This document shows positions 10,159-13,018 of a stretch of 13,018 bases of DNA, piece by piece. A program made the translations under genes and the position numbers. The first letter of the stretch is position 1; each line of letters starts with the position of its first letter. Origin of the DNA: JBKPIY01 sp046730475 (GTDB lineage Bacteria > Actinomycetota > Thermoleophilia > Solirubrobacterales > 70-9); assembly GCA_046730475.1 (NCBI GenBank), contig JBKPIY010000104.1, forward strand, positions 1-13,018, in the 5' to 3' direction. The notes below the pieces were generated by a model. The model did not search any database. It had not been told where the DNA came from and was given only the letters and a program-made list of their open reading frames with translations.

Positions 10159-10968
10159 TCAACGCTTCCCACCGGCGTGGCCGGCGGCGAGCCTCTCGGC
10201 GATCTTGTCCGCGCCGCCGCGCCGCTGGATTCGAGCGGCAAGCTGCGGTCGCCGATGGGCGATCGCGGTCGCCGCGCGCTGTCGGCGCGGCGCGATCTCG
10301 AGCTCGGCCAGATTGCGGCGGATCGCTCGGACCACCCCGCGACCGACCTTCCTCGGGGTGGTCGTGCCGAGCACGGGCGGTGCCTTGACGCCGGCTTCGT
10401 GGAACATCCCCGCCTCGCGCACGAACCCGGGCGAGACGATCGAGACGCCGATACCCGCGGGTAGGAGGTCCTCACGCAGCGCCAGGGCGAAGCCGCGGAG
10501 CCCGAACTTCGTCGCGCAGTAAAGCGAGGTTCGCGGCGTCGCCGCCTTCGCGTTCAGGGAGCAGATCATCACGATGTGGCCCTCGCCCTTGGCGCTCAGC
10601 GGCCCGATCAGCTCCCGCGCCATCGCGATCGGCGCCTCCAGATTGACCCGGAGGACGTCCCGCACCTCCCGCTGGCTGAAGCGCTCCAGCCGGCCGGTCC
10701 CGGACATCCCGGCGTTCGCGACGAGACCGTCGAGGTCCCCGGCCTCGGCGATCAACTCCTCGGCGGCGCCCGGGCGAGCCAGATCCGCGACCACCGTCGC
10801 ATGTCGCCCCGCCCCTCCCGGGAGCGATTTCGCCAGCTCCTCGAGCTGAGCGGGCTTCCGCGAGCTGAGGACCAGGCGGGCGCCCTCACCGGCTAGCTCC
10901 GCGGCGATCGCCCGCCCGAGGCCGCCGGTGGCGCCACTGAGCAGGATGCGCTTCCCCGCGAGCTCCAC
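10159..10968 (-). CDS. Short-chain dehydrogenase/reductase, classical type, 269 aa
   Basis: This is an NAD(P)-dependent oxidoreductase of the classical SDR family. Visible marks: cofactor-binding SGATGGLG (residues 11-18); a basic Arg37-Lys38 after the second strand (SSRK), which favours NADPH; NAG at 85-87; Asn109; and catalytic Ser137, Tyr150 and Lys154 (YCATK), followed by SPGFV. The last 60 residues form an Arg-rich helical tail beyond the Rossmann fold. The GTG at 10968 gives a protein starting VELAGKRILLSGATGG. The frame stays open far upstream, but only as a shadow of the riboswitch/NlpC region on the other strand. The ribosome binding site is weak (AGGTTGG, 8 bases before the start). 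It is first of three same-strand genes with hydrolase and aconitase. Substrate cannot be read from sequence. Confidence 0.9.
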   Translation of the reverse strand: MELAGKRILLSGATGGLGRAIAAELAGEGARLVLSSRKPAQLEELAKSLPGGAGRHATVVADLARPGAAEELIAEAGDLDGLVANAGMSGTGRLERFSQREVRDVLRVNLEAPIAMARELIGPLSAKGEGHIVMICSLNAKAATPRTSLYCATKFGLRGFALALREDLLPAGIGVSIVSPGFVREAGMFHEAGVKAPPVLGTTTPRKVGRGVVRAIRRNLAELEIAPRRQRAATAIAHRRPQLAARIQRRGGADKIAERLAAGHAGGKR

Positions 10969-11012
10969 GGCGGCCAACCTAGCGCACCGCGGCAGGGCGG
11001 TCAGGCGCTGTT

Positions 11013-11042
11013 TTGCAAGCAGACCTTCATATTTGCTACGGT
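11013..11042 (+). promoter_or_regulatory. Probable promoter of the riboswitch-NlpC unit
   Basis: TTGCAA (11013-11018), an 18-base spacer and TACGGT (11037-11042, the TAnnnT actinobacterial -10 form) lie in a short AT-richer stretch directly before the aptamer. The expected start near 11049 places the whole riboswitch in the leader. It is divergent from the SDR gene start at 10968. Confidence 0.5.
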
Positions 11043-11057
11043 GCCCGGCCAACCGCA

Positions 11058-11186
11058 CAGGTTGCCGAATCCCCAAGCGAGATTCGCTCGGGGAGCGGGG
11101 GAACCAGAGCATCTTGGGGCGAACCCACCTTGGTGGGAGCGCAGGCTCCTTTAGCGCCAGCCCGACAGCTAACCCCGCAGGCCGAC
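11058..11186 (+). ncRNA. c-di-AMP riboswitch (ydaO/yuaA leader)
   Basis: The family's conserved blocks appear in order: GCCGAATCCCC (11064-11074), a GCGA-GAT-TCGC hairpin (11076-11086), CGGGGGAACCA, TTGGGGCGAACCCACC (from 11114), and the diagnostic CCCGACAGCTAACC...GCAGGC block (11161-11182). P1 can be drawn as 11061-11066 with 11180-11186, with one bulged base. These RNAs bind two c-di-AMP molecules and usually lower expression when ligand is high; in actinobacteria they commonly sit before cell-wall hydrolase genes, as here. The aptamer ends next to the GAAGGAG ribosome binding site of the following gene and no terminator hairpin intervenes, so control at translation initiation or by Rho is more likely than intrinsic termination. 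Confidence 0.93.
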
Positions 11187-11198
11187 GAAGGAGACCGG

Positions 11199-11789
11199 AT
11201 GCGTCGCGCGCAAACGAGGGCAGTGAGGGCCGGGGGCTGGATAGCCGCCGGGCTCGTCCTGGCCGGCTCCCTGGTGGGGGTGGCGCCGGTCGCCGCCCAG
11301 ACCATCGGCACCGGGGGGACCAGCGTCCCGAGCGACGACCCGGTGCCGACCTCCACCGGCGTGCCCAGGAAGGCGAAGCTGCTCGAAACCGGCAAGGCGA
11401 TCGCGCCGTCGAACGCCCCGGCCAGGGTGGTGAGGGCAATCCAGGCGGCCAATCGGATCCGAAAGAAGCCTTACCTCTACGGCGGCGGCCATCAGGCGTT
11501 CAAGTCGGAGGGCTACGACTGCTCGGGCGCGGTCAGCTACGTCCTGCACGCCGCCAAGATGCTGCCCGCCCCCGCGCCCTCGGGCGCGCTGATGAGGTGG
11601 GGGGAGAAGGGCAAGGGGGCCTGGATCACGGTGTACGCCAACAGCGGGCACGCCTACGCGGTGATCGCCGGGCTGCGCTGGGACACCTCGGCGGTGAACG
11701 AGCCGCTCCGCAAGGGCAGCGGCCCCCGCTGGCGCTCGACCAAGCGCTCCCCGCAGGGCTACAAGGCCCGCCACTTCCCGAGCTTCTAG
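11199..11789 (+). CDS. Secreted NlpC/P60-like (C40) cell-wall hydrolase, 196 aa
   Basis: This is a probable peptidoglycan-remodelling cysteine peptidase exported by Sec. ATG 11199 is set by GAAGGAG (11187-11193) and begins a signal peptide (residues 1-33; hydrophobic WIAAGLVLAGSLVGVAP, cleavage after VAA). A Thr/Pro/Ser-rich linker follows to about residue 60, then the catalytic region: PYLYGGGH at about 91-98, GYDCSGAVSY with nucleophile Cys108, and ANSGHAYAVIAG with His151. The third polar catalytic residue is not obvious. The domain is short and has no LysM, SH3 or coiled-coil region, so wall targeting would rely on the domain itself. It is the only gene under the c-di-AMP riboswitch. That context independently supports a cell-wall role, because c-di-AMP switches in actinobacteria often govern NlpC/P60 and Rpf genes. 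Confidence 0.88.
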   Translation: MRRAQTRAVRAGGWIAAGLVLAGSLVGVAPVAAQTIGTGGTSVPSDDPVPTSTGVPRKAKLLETGKAIAPSNAPARVVRAIQAANRIRKKPYLYGGGHQAFKSEGYDCSGAVSYVLHAAKMLPAPAPSGALMRWGEKGKGAWITVYANSGHAYAVIAGLRWDTSAVNEPLRKGSGPRWRSTKRSPQGYKARHFPSF

Positions 11790-11819
11790 CGGCCACGCAG
11801 CATCCCGGTTGGACGATTC

Positions 11820-11843
11820 GGCCATCGCTGGGCCGCGATGGCC
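11820..11843 (+). terminator. 9-bp perfect hairpin after the NlpC/P60-like gene
   Basis: GGCCATCGC (11820-11828) and GCGATGGCC (11835-11843) pair perfectly around TGGGCC. It starts 30 bases after the stop codon. There is no U tract, so it is either a GC-type terminator or an mRNA 3'-end stabiliser. Confidence 0.5.
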
Positions 11844-11940
11844 AAGCAGGCCGGGGAAGATTGTCCACGCGGAACTAGCCTGGGCGGGACTGCTCAGATA
11901 TACCTTGGCCAGCCGGTCAGGAATTCGAACGCTGGACAAA

Positions 11941-11947
11941 AAGGAGG
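11941..11947 (+). promoter_or_regulatory. Strong ribosome binding site lacking a standard start codon
   Basis: AAGGAGG is a near-perfect Shine-Dalgarno sequence. Eight bases downstream, in frame with the ABC ATPase, is GTC (11956-11958), not ATG, GTG or TTG. Other in-frame options are CTG 11932 (with AGGAA eight bases upstream), TTG 11905 without a ribosome site, and GTG 12004, which would remove the first beta strand. Confidence 0.6.
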
Positions 11948-11955
11948 AGAGAGCG

Positions 11956-12993
11956 GTCGCGCACGACACGTCGCAAGGCGCACCGGACATCCGGCTGACG
12001 GGGGTGAGCAAGCGCTACGGCGACGTCGTCGCGGTCGACTCGCTCGATCTCGAGGTCGCGCGGGGCGAGTTCTTCACCCTGCTCGGCCCGTCGGGTTCGG
12101 GCAAGACCACCACCCTGCGAATGATCGCCGGCTTCGAGGAGCCCGACACAGGCACGGTCGAGCTCGCCGGGCGGGACGTCACCGCCCTCCCTCCCTACGA
12201 CCGCGAGGTCAACACCGTCTTCCAGGACTACGCCCTCTTTCCCCACATGAGCGTGAACGAGAACATCGAGTACGGCCTCCGGGTGAAGCGGGTCGGCAGG
12301 GAGGAGCGCCGCCGCCGGGCGGCCGAGGCGCTCGAGACCGTCCGCCTACCGGGCTTCGAGCAGCGCCGCCCGAGCGAGCTCTCGGGGGGCCAGCGCCAGC
12401 GGGTCGCCCTCGCCCGGGCGATCGTGAACCGCCCCCGGGTCCTGCTTCTCGACGAGCCGCTCGGCGCGCTGGACCTGAAGCTCCGCGAGCAGATGCAAAT
12501 CGAATTGAAATCGATCCAGGCGGACGTAGGGATCACCTTCATCTACGTCACTCACGACCAGGAGGAGGCGCTGACGATGTCGGACCGCCTCGCCGTGTTC
12601 AACGACGGGCGGATCGAGCAGATCGGGATGCCGGCGGAGGTGTACGAGCGCCCCGGGAACGCGTTCGTGGCCGGGTTCGTCGGGACCTCGAACCTGCTGG
12701 AGCGCGGCGGGCACCGGTTCACGGTCCGGCCGGAGAAGGTCACGATCATCGAGAACGGCAGGGTCCCGCGTGGCCTTCACATCGAGGAGGGGACGATTCG
12801 CGACGTCTCCTACGCGGGGATGATCACCCGGTACCTGATTGACCTGGAAGCGGGGGGAGAGCTTCAAGTCGTCCGCCAGAACCTGGAGACCTCCTCGGCG
12901 GAGGCGCAGGAACAGCGCGGCCGGAAAGTGACAATCGGATGGCGCGCGGATCAGACCGTCGCTGTCGAGGGAGAGGAGGAGGAATCAACGTGA
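11956..12993 (+). CDS. potA: ABC transporter ATP-binding protein, PotA (spermidine/putrescine) type, about 345 aa
   Basis: This is the cytoplasmic ATPase of an importer, probably for polyamines or related small cations. Numbered from the GTC at 11956: Walker A GPSGSGKT (44-51), Q-loop Gln90 in FQDYALFPHMSV, signature LSGGQ (142-146), Walker B LLLDEP (163-168), D-loop LGALD, H-loop His200 in THDQEEA, then a TOBE-type domain from about 265 (FTVRPEKVTI) to the end. VYERPGNAFVAGFVGTSNLL is typical of PotA and relatives (FbpC, UgpC, CysA), which are hard to separate by sequence alone. Length fits the family. The start is uncertain: the best ribosome binding site points to GTC 11956, and no standard start codon is well placed. 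The stop overlaps the next gene start by four bases (GTGA), so the operon continues off the window. Confidence 0.9.
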   Translation, partial: VAHDTSQGAPDIRLTGVSKRYGDVVAVDSLDLEVARGEFFTLLGPSGSGKTTTLRMIAGFEEPDTGTVELAGRDVTALPPYDREVNTVFQDYALFPHMSVNENIEYGLRVKRVGREERRRRAAEALETVRLPGFEQRRPSELSGGQRQRVALARAIVNRPRVLLLDEPLGALDLKLREQMQIELKSIQADVGITFIYVTHDQEEALTMSDRLAVFNDGRIEQIGMPAEVYERPGNAFVAGFVGTSNLLERGGHRFTVRPEKVTIIENGRVPRGLHIEEGTIRDVSYAGMITRYLIDLEAGGELQVVRQNLETSSAEAQEQRGRKVTIGWRADQTVAVEGEEEEST

Positions 12994-13018
12994 GCCGTCT
13001 CAGAGCTCACCCCGCATG
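12990..13018 (+). CDS. Start of next gene in the ABC transporter operon (3' partial)
   Basis: GTG at 12990 overlaps the TGA of the PotA-type gene as GTGA and is preceded by GGAGGAGGAATCAAC, a strong ribosome binding site with proper spacing. Only nine codons are visible (VSRLRAHPA), too few for a family. Position in a Pot-type operon makes a permease or substrate-binding protein likely; that is inference from operon order only. Confidence 0.6.

Noticed and set aside
10134..10160. Plus-strand TTGACA at 10134 as a promoter
   Set aside because: No -10-like hexamer lies 16-18 bases downstream and it would only read antisense into the SDR gene.
10034..10162. N-terminal extension of the hydrolase to 10162
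   Set aside because: The internal ATG at 10033 has a ribosome binding site and begins a clean signal peptide; the extension would bury it.
10969..11439. Upstream extension of the SDR frame to 11439
   Set aside because: It runs antisense through the riboswitch and NlpC/P60-like gene. SDR homology begins right at GTG 10968.

Overview
The window is very GC-rich, with strong G/C preference at third codon positions and frequent GTG starts. Several traits suggest a deep-branching actinobacterium, most likely class Thermoleophilia (Solirubrobacterales or Gaiellales relatives): an E2-E1 fused 2-oxoglutarate dehydrogenase, a c-di-AMP riboswitch in front of a secreted NlpC/P60-like protein, and a secreted hydrolase with a long basic beta-rich C-terminal tail. 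The taxon is inferred from gene style, not from a marker gene.

Layout. (1) Bases 2-3925, plus: the 3' part of a giant 2-oxoglutarate dehydrogenase, cut at its 5' end. It contains a lipoyl domain, an E3-binding domain, an acyltransferase (E2) domain and a full E1 dehydrogenase domain. A 12-bp perfect hairpin follows. (2) Bases 4013-4676: a small zinc-ribbon ORF (minus) and a three-helix DUF3817-type membrane protein (plus), divergent, with a perfect 15-bp palindrome between them. (3) Bases 4690-4906: a near-consensus sigma-70-type promoter facing a gene-free, highly foldable stretch of about 180 nt, a candidate small RNA that ends against the 3' end of aconitase. (4) Bases 4907-10968, all minus: a classical SDR, a secreted X-Pro dipeptidyl-peptidase-like (CocE/S15) hydrolase and aconitase AcnA. 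Only 30 bp separate the hydrolase and aconitase. (5) Bases 11013-11789, plus: promoter, c-di-AMP (ydaO/yuaA) riboswitch and secreted NlpC/P60-like cell-wall protein. (6) Bases 11820-13018, plus: a hairpin, a PotA-type ABC ATPase, and the first codons of a translationally coupled next gene.

Functionally, aconitase and 2-oxoglutarate dehydrogenase are TCA-cycle enzymes whose genes converge on the zinc-ribbon/DUF3817/candidate-RNA interval. The riboswitch unit links the second messenger c-di-AMP to cell-wall remodelling. The last two genes start a probable polyamine/opine-type ABC importer operon.

The items most worth a second look are the complete lipoyl-PSBD-E2-E1 fusion, the orphan promoter with its structured transcript, the riboswitch whose aptamer abuts the ribosome binding site, and the missing canonical start codon of the PotA-like gene.
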